A stretch of DNA of 64,000 nt from Synchiropus splendidus (GCF_027744825.2 NC_071351.1:18117001-18181000); one strand, 5' to 3'. Positions 48,087 through 61,622 are shown, counted from the stretch's first letter. Made by a program: numbers and translations. Notes: a model not told the origin generated them from the letters alone.

Positions 48087-49214
48087 GAACGCCAAACATA
48101 AAAGTGTTGATAACTTTCGAAAAACACTTCAGACAGCTTAGATTTGATGTGCACCTACTAGAAAGACCCTTTCTGCTATAGTGGGAGGTTAAAATTTCAT
48201 GTTCTGAAGCTTCCCTGAAAAGTGATGGCACAATGCGTAAAAACGCTTTTCAGCCTGAGATAAGGTGGGTTTCGGAACGCCAAACATAAAAGTGTTGATA
48301 ACTTTGGAAAAACACTTCAGACAGTTTAGATTTGATGTGCAACTACTAGAAAGACCCTTTCTGCTATCGTGGGAGGTTAAAATTTCATGTTCTGAAGCTT
48401 CCCTGAAAAGTTATGGCACAATGCACAAAAACGCTTTTCAGCCTGAGATAAGGTGGGTTTCGGAACGCCAAACATAAAAGTGTTGATAACTTTGGAAAAA
48501 CACTTCAGACAGTTTAGATTTGATGTGCAACTACTAGAAAGACCCTTTCTGCTATAGTGGGAGGTTAAAATTTCATGTTCTGAAGCTTCCCTGAAAAGTT
48601 ATGGCACAATGCGTAAAAACGCTTTTCAGCCTGAGATAAGGTGGGTTTCGGAACGCCAAACATAAAAGTGTTGATAACTTTCGAAAAACACTTCAGACAG
48701 CTTAGATTTGATGTGCACCTACTAGAAAGACCCTTTCTGCTATAGTGGGAGGTTAAAATTTCATGTTCTGAAGCTTCCCTGAAAAGTGATGGCACAATGC
48801 GTAAAAACGCTTTTCAGCCTGAGATAAGGTGGGTTTCGGAACGCCAAACATAAAAGTGTTGATAACTTTGGAAAAACACTTCAGACAGTTTAGATTTGAT
48901 GTGCAACTACTAGAAAGACCCTTTCTGCTATCGTGGGAGGTTAAAATTTCATGTTCTGAAGCTTCCCTGAAAAGTTATGGCACAATGCACAAAAACGCTT
49001 TTCAGCCTGAGATAAGGTGGGTTTCGGAACGCCAAACATAAAAGTGTTGATAACTTTGGAAAAACACTTCAGACAGTTTAGATTTGATGTGCAACTACTA
49101 GAAAGACCCTTTCTGCTATAGTGGGAGGTTAAAATTTCATGTTCTGAAGCTTCCCTGAAAAGTTATGGCACAATGCACAAAAACGCTTTTCAGCCTGAGA
49201 TAAGGTGGGTTTCG
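48087..49214. repeat. Three-monomer (564-bp) tandem duplication, two copies
   Basis: The triplet AAAAGTGATGG monomer, CTATCGTGGG monomer, subfamily II monomer occurs at 48,087-48,650 and 48,651-49,214. Apart from the GT/AC state of the third monomer (GCGT at about 48,611, GCAC at about 49,175) I saw no difference between the copies, so this is among the youngest events in the window. Confidence 0.88.
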
Positions 49215-49778
49215 GAACGCCAAACATAAAAGTGTTGATAACTTTGGAAAAACACTTCAGACAGCTTAGATTTGATGTGCAACTACTAGAAAGACCCTTT
49301 CTGCTATAGTGGGAGGTTAAAATTTCATGTTCTGAAGCTTCCCTGAAAAGTTATGGCACAATGCGTAAAAACGCTTTTCAGCCTGATATAAGGTGGGTTT
49401 CGGAACGCCAAACATAAAAGTGTTGATAACTTTGGAAAAACACTTCAGACAGTTTAGATTTGATGTGCAACTACTAGAAAGACCCTTTCTGCTATAGTGG
49501 GAGGTTAAAATTTCATGTTCTGAAGCTTCCCTGAAAAGTTATGGCACAATGCACAAAAACGCTTTTCAGCCTGAGATAAGGTGGGTTTCGGAACGCCAAA
49601 CATAAAAGTGTTGATAACTTTGGAAAAACACTTCAGACAGTTTAGATTTGATGTGCAACTACTAGAAAGACCCTTTCTGCTATAGTGGGAGGTTAAAATT
49701 TCATGTTCTGAAGCTTCCCTGAAAAGTTATGGCACAATGCGTATAAACGCTTTTCAGCCTGAGATAAGGTGGGTTTCG
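49215..49778. repeat. Three linker monomers before block C copy 3
   Basis: It carries CTGATATAAGG (about 49,383) and GCGTATAAACGC (49,739), the 7,333-bp downstream counterparts of 42,050 and 42,406. Satellite only. Confidence 0.8.
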
Positions 49779-52598
49779 GAACGCCAAACATAAAAGTGTT
49801 AATAACTTTGGAAAAACACTTCAGACAGTTTAGATTTGATGTGCAACTACTAGAAAGACCCTTTCTGCTATAGTGGGAGGTTAAAATTTCATGTTCTGAA
49901 GCTTCCCTGAAAAGTTATGGCACAATGCGTAAAAACGCTTTTCAGCCTGAGATAAGGTGGGTTTCGGAACGCCAAACATAAAAGTGTTGATAACTTTGGA
50001 AAAACACTTCAGACAGTTTAGATTTGATGTGCAACTACTAGAAAGACCCTTTCTGCTATAGTGGGAGGTTAAAATTTCATGTTCTGAAGCTTCCCTGAAA
50101 AGTTATGGCACAATGCACAAAAACGCTTTTCAGCCTGAGATAAGGTGGGTTTCGGAACGCCAAACATAAAAGTGTTGATAACTTTCGAAAAACACTTCAG
50201 ACAGCTTAGATTTGATGTGCACCTACTAGAAAGACCCTTTCTGCTATAGTGGGAGGTTAAAATTTCATGTTCTGAAGCTTCCCTGAAAAGTTATGGCACA
50301 ATGCGTAAAAACGCTTTTCAGCCTGAGATAAGGTGGGTTTCGGAACGCCAAACATAAAAGTGTTGATAACTTTGGAAAAACACTTCAGACAGTTTAGATT
50401 TGATGTGCAACTACTAGAAAGACCCTTTCTGCTATAGTGGGAGGTTAAAATTTCATGTTCAGAAGCTTCCCTGAAAAGTTATGGCACAATGCACAAAAAC
50501 GCTTTTCAGCCTGAGATAAGGTGGGTTTCGGAACGCCAAACATAAAAGTGTTAATAACTTTGGAAAAACACTTCAGACAGTTTAGATTTGATGTGCAACT
50601 ACTAGAAAGACCCTTTCTGCTATAGTGGGAGGTTAAAATTTCATGTTCTGAAGCTTCCCTGAAAAGTTATGGCACAATGCACAAAAACGCTTTTCAGCCT
50701 GAGATAAGGTGGGTTTCGGAACGCCAAACATAAAAGTGTTAATAACTTTGGAAAAACACTTCAGACAGTTTAGATTTGATGTGCGACTACTAGAAAGACC
50801 CTTTCTGCTATAGTGGGAGGTTAAAATTTCATGTTCTGAAGCTTCCCTGAAAAGTTATATCACAATGCACAAAAACGCTTTTCAGCCTGAGATAAGGTGG
50901 GTTTCGGAACGCCAAACATAAAAGTGTTAATAACTTTGGAAAAACACTTCAGACAGTTTAGATTTGATGTGCAACTACTAGAAAGACCCTTTCTGCTATA
51001 GTGGGAGGTTAAAATTTCATGTTCTGAAGCTTCCCTGAAAAGTTATGGCACAATGCGTAAAAACGCTTTTCAGCCTGAGATAAGGTGGGTTTCGGAACGC
51101 CAAACATAAAAGTGTTAATAACTTTGGAAAAACACTTCAGACAGTTTAGATTTGATGTGCAACTACTAGAAAGACCCTTTCTGCTATATTGGGAGGTTAA
51201 AATTTCATGTTCTGAAGCTTCCCTGAAAAGTTATGGCACAATGCACAAAAACGCTTTTCAGCCTGAGATAAGGTGGGTTTCGGAACGCCAAACATAAAAG
51301 TGTTGATAACTTTCGAAAACCACTTCAGAGAGCTTAGATTTGATGTGCACCTACTAGAAAGACCCTTTCTGCTATAGTGGGAGGTTAAAATTTCATGTTC
51401 TGAAGCTTCCCTGAAAAGTTATGGCACAATGCGTAAAAACGCTTTTCAGCCTGAGATAAGGTGGGTTTCGGAACGCCAAACATAAAAGTGTTGATAACTT
51501 TGGAAAAACACTTCAGACAGTTTAGATTTGATGTGCAACTACTAGAAAGACCCTTTCTGCTATAGTGGGAGGTTAAAATTTCATGTTCTGAAGCTTCCCT
51601 GAAAAGTTATGGCACAATGCACAAAAACGCTTTTCAGCCTGAGATAAGGTGGGTTTCGGAACGCCAAACATAAAAGTGTTGATAACTTTCGAAAAACACT
51701 TCAGACAGCTTAGATTTGATGTGCACCTACTAGAAAGACCCTTTCTGCTATAGTGGGAGGTTAAAATTTCATGTTCTGAAGCTTCCCTGAAAAGTTATGG
51801 CACAATGCGTAAAAACGCTTTTCAGCCTGAGATAAGGTGGGTTTCGGAACGCCAAACATAAAAGTGTTGATAACTTTGGAAAATCACTTCAGACAGTTTA
51901 GATTTGATGTGCAACTACTAGAAAGACCCTTTCTGCTATAGTGGGAGGTTAAAATTTCATGTTCTGAAGCTTCCCTGAAAAGTTATGGCACAATGCACAA
52001 AAACGCTTTTCAGCCTGAGATAAGGTGGGTTTCGGAACGCCAAACATAAAAGTGTTAATAACTTTGGAAAAACACTTCAGACAGTTTAGATTTGATGTGC
52101 AACTACTAGAAAGACCCTTTCTGCTATAGTCGGACGTTAAAATTTCATGTTCTGAAGCTTCCCTAAAAAGTTATGGCACAATGCACAAAAACGCTTTTCA
52201 GCCTGAGATAAGGTGGGTTTCGGAACGCCAAACATAAAAGTGTTAATAACTTTGGAAAAACACTTCAGACAGTTTAGATTTGATGTGCAACTACTAGAAA
52301 GACCCTTTCTGCTATAGTGGGAGGTTAAAATTTCATGTTCTGAAGCTTCCCTAAAAAGTTATGGCACAATGCACAAAAACGCTTTTCAGCCTGAGATAAG
52401 GTGGGTTTCGGAACGCCAAACATAAAAGTGTTAATAACTTTGGAAAAACACTTCAGACAGTTTAGATTTGATGTGCAACTACTAGAAAGACCCTTTCTGC
52501 TATAGTGGGAGGTTAAAATTTCATGTTCTGAAGCTTCCCTGAAAAGTTATGGCACAATGCGTAAAAACGCTTTTCAGCCTGAGATAAGGTGGGTTTCG
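49779..52598. repeat. 15-monomer block C, copy 3 (2,820 bp)
   Basis: It is the third copy of the block at 34,926 and 42,446, including GTGCGACTAC (about 50,782), GTTATATCAC (about 50,854), CTATATTGGG, CGAAAACCAC and GTCGGACGTT (about 52,129). It is followed by the same hybrid monomer as copy 2 (52,599). The offset to copy 2 is 7,333 bp, that is 39 monomers plus the private A inserted at about 45,579. Confidence 0.9.
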
Positions 52599-54478
52599 GA
52601 ACGCCAAACATAAAAGTGTTGATAACTTTGGAAAAACACTTCAGACAGTTTAGATTTGATGTGCACCTACTAAAAAGACCCTTTCTGCTATAGTGGGAGG
52701 TTAAAATTTCATGTTCTGAAGCTTCCCTGAAAAGTTATGGCACAATGCGTAAAAACGCTTTTCAGCCTGAGATAAGGTGGGTTTCGGAACGCCAAACATA
52801 AAAGTGTTGATAACTTTCGAAAAACACTTCAGAGAGCTTAGATTTGATGTGCACCTACTAGAAAGACCCTTTCTGCTATAGTGGGAGGTTAAAATTTCAT
52901 GTTCTGAAGCTTCCCTGAAAAGTTATGGCACAATGCGTAAAAACGCTTTTCAGCCTGAGATAAGGTGGGTTTCGGAACGCCAAACATAAAAGTGTTGATA
53001 ACTTTTGAAAAACACTTCAGACAGCTTAGATTTGATGTGCAACTACTAGAAAGACCCTTTCTGCTATAGTGGGAGGTTAAAATTTCATGTTCTGAAGCTT
53101 CCCTGAAAAGTTATGGCACAATGCACAAAAACGCTTTTCAGCCTGAGATAAGATGGGTTTCGGAACGCCAAACATAAAAGTGTTGATAACTTTCGAAAAA
53201 CACTTCAGAGAGCTTAGATTTGATGTGCAACTACGAGAAAGACCCTTTCTGCTATAGTGGGAGGTTAAAATTTCATGTTCTGAAGCTTCCCTGAAAAGTT
53301 ATGGCACAATGCGTAAAAACGCTTTTCAGCCTGAGATAAGGTGGGTTTCGGAACGCCAAACATAAAAGTGTTGATAACTTTCGAAAAACACTTCAGAGAG
53401 CTTAGATTTGATGTGCACCTACTAGAAAGACCCTTTCTGCTATAGTGGGAGGTTAAAATTTCATGTTCTGAAGCTTCCCTGAAAAGTTATGGCACAATGC
53501 GTAAAAACGCTTTTCAGCCTGAGATAAGGTGGGTTTCGGAACGCCAAACATAAAAGTGTTGATAACTTTCGAAAAACACTTCAGACAGCTTAGATTTGAT
53601 GTGCACCTACTAGAAAGACCCTTTCTGCTATAGTGGGAGGTTAAAATTTCATGTTCTGAAGCTTCCCTGAAAAGTGATGGCACAATGCGTAAAAACGCTT
53701 TTCAGCCTGAGATAAGGTGGGTTTCGGAACGCCAAACATAAAAGTGTTGATAACTTTGGAAAAACACTTCAGACAGTTTAGATTTGATGTGCAACTACTA
53801 GAAAGACCCTTTCTGCTATCGTGGGAGGTTAAAATTTCATGTTCTGAAGCTTCCCTGAAAAGTTATGGCACAATGCACAAAAACGCTTTTCAGCCTGAGA
53901 TAAGGTGGGTTTCGGAACGCCAAACATAAAAGTGTTGATAACTTTGGAAAAACACTTCAGACAGTTTAGATTTGATGTGCAACTACTAGAAAGACCCTTT
54001 CTGCTATAGTGGGAGGTTAAAATTTCATGTTCTGAAGCTTCCCTGAAAAGTTATGGCACAATGCACAAAAACGCTTTTCAGCCTGAGATAAGGTGGGTTT
54101 CGGAACGCCAAACATAAAAGTGTTGATAACTTTGGAAAAACACTTCTGACAGCTTAGATTTGATGTGCAACTACTAGAAAGACCCTTTCTGCTATAGTGG
54201 GAGGTTAAAATTTCATGTTCTGAAGCTTCCCTGAAAAGTTATGGCACAATGCGTAAAAACGCTTTTCAGCCTGATATAAGGTGGGTTTCGGAACGCCAAA
54301 CATAAAAGTGTTGATAACTTTGGAAAAACACTTCAGACAGTTTAGATTTGATGTGCAACTACTAGAAAGACCCTTTCTGCTATAGTGGGAGGTTAAAATT
54401 TCATGTTCTGAACCTTCCCTGAAAAGTTATGGCACAATGCACAAAAACGCTTTTCAGCCTGAGATAAGGTGGGTTTCG
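52599..54478. repeat. Ten monomers with a contracted signature string
   Basis: After the hybrid monomer, the order TTTTGAAA/ATAAGATGGG (52,989) is followed directly by CAGAGAGC/CTACGAG (about 53,231), then CAGAGAGC/GTGCACC, AAAAGTGATGG and CTATCGTGGG. Compared with 40,378 both subfamily II spacers are missing, and compared with 46,583-49,214 the internal duplications are missing. CTGATATAAGG recurs at about 54,272. Confidence 0.8.
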
Positions 54479-56734
54479 GAACGCCAAACATAAAAGTGTT
54501 AATAACTTTGGAAAAACACTTCAGACAGTTTAGATTTGATGTGCAACTACTAGAAAGACCCTTTCTGCTATAGTGGGACGTTAAAATTTCATGTTCTGAA
54601 GCTTCCCTGAAAAGTTATGGCACAATGCACAAAAACGCTTTTCAGCCTGAGATAAGGTGGGTTTCGGAACGCCAAACATAAAAGTGTTGATAACTTTTGA
54701 AAAACACTTCAGACAGCTTAGATTTGATGTGCAACTACTAGAAAGACCCTTTCTGCTATAGTGGGAGGTTAAAATTTCATGTTCTGAAGCTTCCCTGAAA
54801 AGTTATGGCACAATGCACAAAAACGCTTTTCAGCCTGAGATAAGGTGGGTTTCGGAACGCCAAACATAAAAGTGTTGATAACTTTGGAAAAACACTTCAG
54901 ACAGTTTAGATTTGATGTGCAACTACTAGAAAGACCCTTTCTGCTATAGTGGGAGGTTAAAATTTCATGTTCTGAAGCTTCCCTGAAAAGTTATGGCACA
55001 ATGCACAAAAACGCTTTTCAGCCTGAGATAAGGTGGGTTTCGGAACGCCAAACATAAAAGTGTTAATAACTTTGGAAAAACACTTCAGACAGTTTAGATT
55101 TGATGTGCAACTACTAGAAAGACCCTTTCTGCTATAGTGGGAGGTTAAAATTTCATGTTCTGAAGCTTCCCTGAAAAGTTATGGCACAATGCACAAAAAC
55201 GCTTTTCAGCCTGAGATAAGGTGGGTTTCGGAACGCCAAACATAAAAGTGTTAATAACTTTGGAAAAACACTTCAGACAGTTTAGATTTGATGTGCAACT
55301 ACTAGAAAGACCCTTTCTGCTATAGTGGGAGGTTAAAATTTCATGTTCTGAAGCTTCCCTGAAAAGTTATGGCACAATGCACAAAAACGCTTTTCAGCCT
55401 GAGATAAGGTGGGTTTCGGAACGCCAAACATAAAAGTGTTGATAACTTTCGAAAAACACTTCAGAGAGCTTAGATTTGATGTGCACCTACTAGAAAGACC
55501 CTTTCTGCTATAGTGGGAGGTTAAAATTTCATGTTCTGAAGCTTCCCTGAAAAGTTATGGCACAATGCGTAAAAACGCTTTTCAGCCTGAGATAAGGTGG
55601 GTTTCGGAACGCCAAACATAAAAGTGTTGATAACTTTGGAAAAACACTTCAGACAGTTTAGATTTGATGTGCAACTACTAGAAAGACCCTTTCTGCTATA
55701 GTGGGAGGTTAAAATTTCATGTTCTGAAGCTTCCCTGAAAAGTTATGGCACAATGCACAAAAACGCTTTTCAGCCTGAGATAAGGTGGGTTTCGGAACGC
55801 CAAACATAAAAGTGTTAATAACTTTGGAAAAACACTTCAGACAGTTTAGATTTGATGTGCAACTACTAGAAAGACCCTTTCTGCTATAGTGGGAGGTTAA
55901 AATTTCATGTTCTGAAGCTTCCCTGAAAAGTTATGGCACAATGCACAAAAACGCTTTTCAGCCTGAGATAAGGTGGGTTTCGGAACGCCAAACATAAAAG
56001 TGTTAATAACTTTGGAAAAACACTTCAGACAGTTTAGATTTGATGTGCAACTACTAGAAAGACCCTTTCTGCTATAGTGGGAGGTTAAAATTTCATGTTC
56101 TGAAGCTTCCCTGAAAAGTTATGGCACAATGCACAAAAACGCTTTTCAGCCTGAGATAAGGTGGGTTTCGGAACGCCAAACATAAAAGTGTTGATAACTT
56201 TGGAAAAACACTTCAGACAGTTTAGATTTGATGTGCAACTACTAGAAAGACCCTTTCTGCTATAGTGGGAGGTTAAAATTTCATGTTCTGAAGCTTCCCT
56301 GAAAAGTTATGGCACAATGCACAAAAACGCTTTTCAGCCTGAGATAAGGTGGGTTTCGGAACGCCAAACATAAAAGTGTTGATAACTTTCGAAAAACACT
56401 TCAGAGAGCTTAGATTTGATGTGCAACTACTAGAAAGACCCTTTCTGCTATAGTGGGAGGTTAAAATTTCATGTTCTGAAGCTTCCCTGAAAAGTTATGG
56501 CACAATGCGTAAAAACGCTTTTCAGCCTGAGATAAGGTGGGTTTCGGAACGACAAACATAAAAGTGTTGATAACTTTGGAAAAACACTTCAGACAGTTTA
56601 GATTTGATGTGCAACTACTAGAAAGACCCTTTCTGCTATAGTGGGAGGTTAAAATTTCATGTTCTGAAGCTTCCCTGAAAAGTTATGGCACAATGCACAA
56701 AAACGCTTTTCAGCCTGAGATAAGGTGGGTTTCG
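54479..56734. repeat. 12-monomer block D, copy 1 (2,256 bp)
   Basis: The order of subfamilies (III, IV, II, III, III, I, II, III, III, II, I-like with CAGAGAGC and GTGCAAC, II with GGAACGACAAAC) is repeated exactly 26 monomers (4,888 bp) downstream. The strongest single marker is GAACGACAAAC, at 56,547 here and 61,435 in the other copy. Copy 1 has a private GGGACGTT at about 54,577. Confidence 0.88.
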
Positions 56735-58050
56735 GAACGCCAAACATAAAAGTGTTGATAACTTTTGAAAAACACTTCAGACAGCTTAGATTTGATGTGC
56801 AACTACTAGAAAGACCCTTTCTGCTATAGTGGGAGGTTAAAATTTCATGTTCTGAAGCTTCCCTGAAAAGTTATGGCACAATGCACAAAAACGCTTTTCA
56901 GCCTGAGATAAGATGGGTTTCGGAACGCCAAACATAAAAGTGTTGATAACTTTGGAAAAACACTTCAGACAGTTTAGATTTGATGTGCAACTACTAGAAA
57001 GACCCTTTCTGCTATAGTGGGAGGTTAAAATTTCATGTTCTGAAGCTTCCCTGAAAAGTTATGGCACAATGCACAAAAACGCTTTTCAGCCTGAGATAAG
57101 GTGGGTTTCGGAACGCCAAACATAAAAGTGTTGATAACTTTCGAAAAACACTTCAGAGAGCTTAGATTTGATGTGCAACTACGAGAAAGACCCTTTCTGC
57201 TATAGTGGGAGGTTAAAATTTCATGTTCTGAAGCTTCCCTGAAAAGTTATGGCACAATGCGTAAAAACGCTTTTCAGCCTGAGATAAGGTGGGTTTCGGA
57301 ACGCCAAACATAAAAGTGTTGATAACTTTGGAAAAACACTTCAGACAGTTTAGATTTGATGTGCAACTACTAGAAAGACCCTTTCTGCTATAGTGGGAGG
57401 TTAAAATTTCATGTTCTGAAGCTTCCCTGAAAAGTTATGGCACAATGCACAAAAACGCTTTTCAGCCTGAGATAAGGTGGGTTTCGGAACGCCAAACATA
57501 AAAGTGTTGATAACTTTCGAAAAACACTTCAGAGAGCTTAGATTTGATGTGCACCTACTAGAAAGACCCTTTCTGCTATAGTGGGAGGTTAAAATTTCAT
57601 GTTCTGAAGCTTCCCTGAAAAGTTATGGCACAATGCGTAAAAACGCTTTTCAGCCTGAGATAAGGTGGGTTTCGGAACGCCAAACATAAAAGTGTTGATA
57701 ACTTTCGAAAAACACTTCAGACAGCTTAGATTTGATGTGCACCTACTAGAAAGACCCTTTCTGCTATAGTGGGAGGTTAAAATTTCATGTTCTGAAGCTT
57801 CCCTGAAAAGTGATGGCACAATGCGTAAAAACGCTTTTCAGCCTGAGATAAGGTGGGTTTCGGAACGCCAAACATAAAAGTGTTGATAACTTTGGAAAAA
57901 CACTTCAGACAGTTTAGATTTGATGTGCAACTACTAGAAAGACCCTTTCTGCTATCGTGGGAGGTTAAAATTTCATGTTCTGTAGCTTCCCTGAAAAGTT
58001 ATGGCACAATGCACAAAAACGCTTTTCAGCCTGAGATAAGGTGGGTTTCG
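56735..58050. repeat. 7-monomer signature string S, copy 2
   Basis: The same seven-monomer order as 40,378-41,693, including both subfamily II spacers. It is therefore closer to that distant copy than to the nearer rearranged versions at 46.6-49.2 and 53.0-53.9 kb. A private change, TCTGTAGCTTC (about 57,980), removes the HindIII site of the last monomer. Confidence 0.88.
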
Positions 58051-59366
58051 GAACGCCAAACATAAAAGTGTTGATAACTTTGGAAAAACACTTCAGACAG
58101 TTTAGATTTGATGTGCAACTACTAGAAAGACCCTTTCTGCTATAGTGGGAGGTTAAAATTTCATGTTCTGAAGCTTCCCTGAAAAGTTATGGCACAATGC
58201 ACAAAAACGCTTTTCAGCCTGAGATAAGGTGGGTTTCGGAACGCCAAACATAAAAGTGTTGATAACTTTGGAAAAACACTTCAGACAGCTTAGATTTGAT
58301 GTGCAACTACTAGAAAGACCCTTTCTGCTATAGTGGGAGGTTAAAATTTCATGTTCTGAAGCTTCCCTGAAAAGTTATGGCACAATGCGTAAAAACGCTT
58401 TTCAGCCTGATATAAGGTGGGTTTCGGAACGCCAAACATAAAAGTGTTGATAACTTTGGAAAAACACTTCAGACAGTTTAGATTTGATGTGCAACTACTA
58501 GAAAGACCCTTTCTGCTATAGTGGGAGGTTAAAATTTCATGTTCTGAAGCTTCCCTGAAAAGTTATGGCACAATGCACAAAAACGCTTTTCAGCCTGAGA
58601 TAAGGTGGGTTTCGGAACGCCAAACATAAAAGTGTTAATAACTTTGGAAAAACACTTCAGACAGTTTAGATTTGATGTGCAACTACTAGAAAGACCCTTT
58701 CTGCTATCGTGGGAGGTTAAAATTTCATGTTCTGAAGCTTCCCTGAAAAGTTATGGCACAATGCACAAAAACGCTTTTCAGCCTGAGATAAGGTGGGTTT
58801 CGGAACGCCAAACATAAAAGTGTTGATAACTTTGGAAAAACACTTCAGACAGCTTAGATTTGATGTGCAACTACTAGAAAGACCCTTTCTGCTATAGTGA
58901 GAGGTTAAAATTTCATGTTCTGAAGCTTCCCTGAAAAGTTATGGCACAATGCGTAAAAACGCTTTTCAGCCTGATATAAGGTGGGTTTCGGAACGCCAAA
59001 CATAAAAGTGTTGATAACTTTGGAAAAACACTTCAGACAGTTTAGATTTGATGTGCAACTACTAGAAAGACCCTTTCTGCTATAGTGGGAGGTTAAAATT
59101 TCATGTTCTGAAGCTTCCCTGAAAAGTTATGGCACAATGCACAAAAACGCTTTTCAGCCTGAGATAAGGTGGGTTTCGGAACGCCAAACATAAAAGTGTT
59201 GATAACTTTGGAAAAACACTTCAGACAGTTTAGATTTGATGTGCAACTACTAGAAAGACCCTTTCTGCTATAGTGGGAGGTTAAAATTTCATGTTCTGAA
59301 GCTTCCCTGAAAAGTTATGGCACAATGCACAAAAACGCTTTTCAGCCTGAGATAAGGTGGGTTTCG
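58051..59366. repeat. Seven monomers with a three-monomer near-duplication
   Basis: CTGATATAAGG occurs at about 58,408 and 58,972 (564 bp, three monomers). The monomer at 58,615 combines GTTAATAAC of subfamily III with CTATCGTGGG, which elsewhere sits in subfamily II, so it is a probable hybrid or conversion product. GTGAGAGG appears at about 58,898. Confidence 0.8.
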
Positions 59367-61622
59367 GAACGCCAAACATAAAAGTGTTAATAACTTTGGA
59401 AAAACACTTCAGACAGTTTAGATTTGATGTGCAACTACTAGAAAGACCCTTTCTGCTATAGTGGGAGGTTAAAATTTCATGTTCTGAAGCTTCCCTGAAA
59501 AGTTATGGCACAATGCACAAAAACGCTTTTCAGCCTGAGATAAGGTGGGTTTCGGAACGCCAAACATAAAAGTGTTGATAACTTTTGAAAAACACTTCAG
59601 ACAGCTTAGATTTGATGTGCAACTACTAGAAAGACCCTTTCTGCTATAGTGGGAGGTTAAAATTTCATGTTCTGAAGCTTCCCTGAAAAGTTATGGCACA
59701 ATGCATAAAAACGCTTTTCAGCCTGAGATAAGGTGGGTTTCGGAACGCCAAACATAAAAGTGTTGATAACTTTGGAAAAACACTTCAGACAGTTTAGATT
59801 TGATGTGCAACTACTAGAAAGACCCTTTCTGCTATAGTGGGAGGTTAAAATTTCATGTTCTGAAGCTTCCCTGAAAAGTTATGGCACAATGCACAAAAAC
59901 GCTTTTCAGCCTGAGATAAGGTGGGTTTCGGAACGCCAAACATAAAAGTGTTAATAACTTTGGAAAAACACTTCAGACAGTTTAGATTTGATGTGCAACT
60001 ACTAGAAAGACCCTTTCTGCTATAGTGGGAGGTTAAAATTTCATGTTCTGAAGCTTCCCTGAAAAGTTATGGCACAATGCACAAAAACGCTTTTCAGCCT
60101 GAGATAAGGTGGGTTTCGGAACGCCAAACATAAAAGTGTTAATAACTTTGGAAAAACACTTCAGACAGTTTAGATTTGATGTGCAACTACTAGAAAGACC
60201 CTTTCTGCTATAGTGGGAGGTTAAAATTTCATGTTCTGAAGCTTCCCTGAAAAGTTATGGCACAATGCACAAAAACGCTTTTCAGCCTGAGATAAGGTGG
60301 GTTTCGGAACGCCAAACATAAAAGTGTTGATAACTTTCGAAAAACACTTCAGAGAGCTTAGATTTGATGTGCACCTACTAGAAAGACCCTTTCTGCTATA
60401 GTGGGAGGTTAAAATTTCATGTTCTGAAGCTTCCCTGAAAAGTTATGGCACAATGCGTAAAAACGCTTTTCAGCCTGAGATAAGGTGGGTTTCGGAACGC
60501 CAAACATAAAAGTGTTGATAACTTTGGAAAAACACTTCAGACAGTTTAGATTTGATGTGCAACTACTAGAAAGACCCTTTCTGCTATAGTGGGAGGTTAA
60601 AATTTCATGTTCTGAAGCTTCCCTGAAAAGTTATGGCACAATGCACAAAAACGCTTTTCAGCCTGAGATAAGGTGGGTTTCGGAACGCCAAACATAAAAG
60701 TGTTAATAACTTTGGAAAAACACTTCAGACAGTTTAGATTTGATGTGCAACTACTAGAAAGACCCTTTCTGCTATAGTGGGAGGTTAAAATTTCATGTTC
60801 TGAAGCTTCCCTGAAAAGTTATGGCACAATGCACAAAAACGCTTTTCAGCCTGAGATAAGGTGGGTTTCGGAACGCCAAACATAAAAGTGTTAATAACTT
60901 TGGAAAAACACTTCAGACAGTTTAGATTTGATGTGCAACTACTAGAAAGACCCCTTCTGCTATAGTGGGAGGTTAAAATTTCATGTTCTGAAGCTTCCCT
61001 GAAAAGTTATGGCACAATGCACAAAAACGCTTTTCAGCCTGAGATAAGGTGGGTTTCGGAACGCCAAACATAAAAGTGTTGATAACTTTGGAAAAACACT
61101 TCAGACAGTTTAGATTTGATGTGCAACTACTAGAAAGACCCTTTCTGCTATAGTGGGAGGTTAAAATTTCATGTTCTGAAGCTTCCCTGAAAAGTTATGG
61201 CACAATGCACAAAAACGCTTTTCAGCCTGAGATAAGGTGGGTTTCGGAACGCCAAACATAAAAGTGTTGATAACTTTCGAAAAACACTTCAGAGAGCTTA
61301 GATTTGATGTGCAACTACTAGAAAGACCCTTTCTGCTATAGTGGGAGGTTAAAATTTCATGTTCTGAAGCTTCCCTGAAAAGTTATGGCACAATGCGTAA
61401 AAACGCTTTTCAGCCTGAGATAAGGTGGGTTTCGGAACGACAAACATAAAAGTGTTGATAACTTTGGAAAAACACTTCAGACAGTTTAGATTTGATGTGC
61501 AACTACTAGAAAGACCCGTTCTGCTATAGTGGGAGGTTAAAATTTCATGTTCTGAAGCTTCCCTGAAAAGTTATGGCACAATGCACAAAAACGCTTTTCA
61601 GCCTGAGATAAGGTGGGTTTCG
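59367..61622. repeat. 12-monomer block D, copy 2 (2,256 bp)
   Basis: It repeats 54,479-56,734 in subfamily order and in the GAACGACAAAC marker (61,435). Private changes include GCATAAAAACG (about 59,704), GACCCCTTCTG (about 60,950) and GACCCGTTCTG (about 61,513). Confidence 0.88.

Noticed and set aside
667..58817. Recurring open frames of 70-83 codons on both strands with near-identical products
   Set aside because: They are satellite read-through. The plus-strand frame opens only where the TAG at monomer 93-95 has mutated (TAT or TCG). The minus-strand frames mostly depend on single-base changes near positions 136-140 that create an ATG. No conserved domain or codon bias is visible, and the 188-bp period shifts frame at every monomer.
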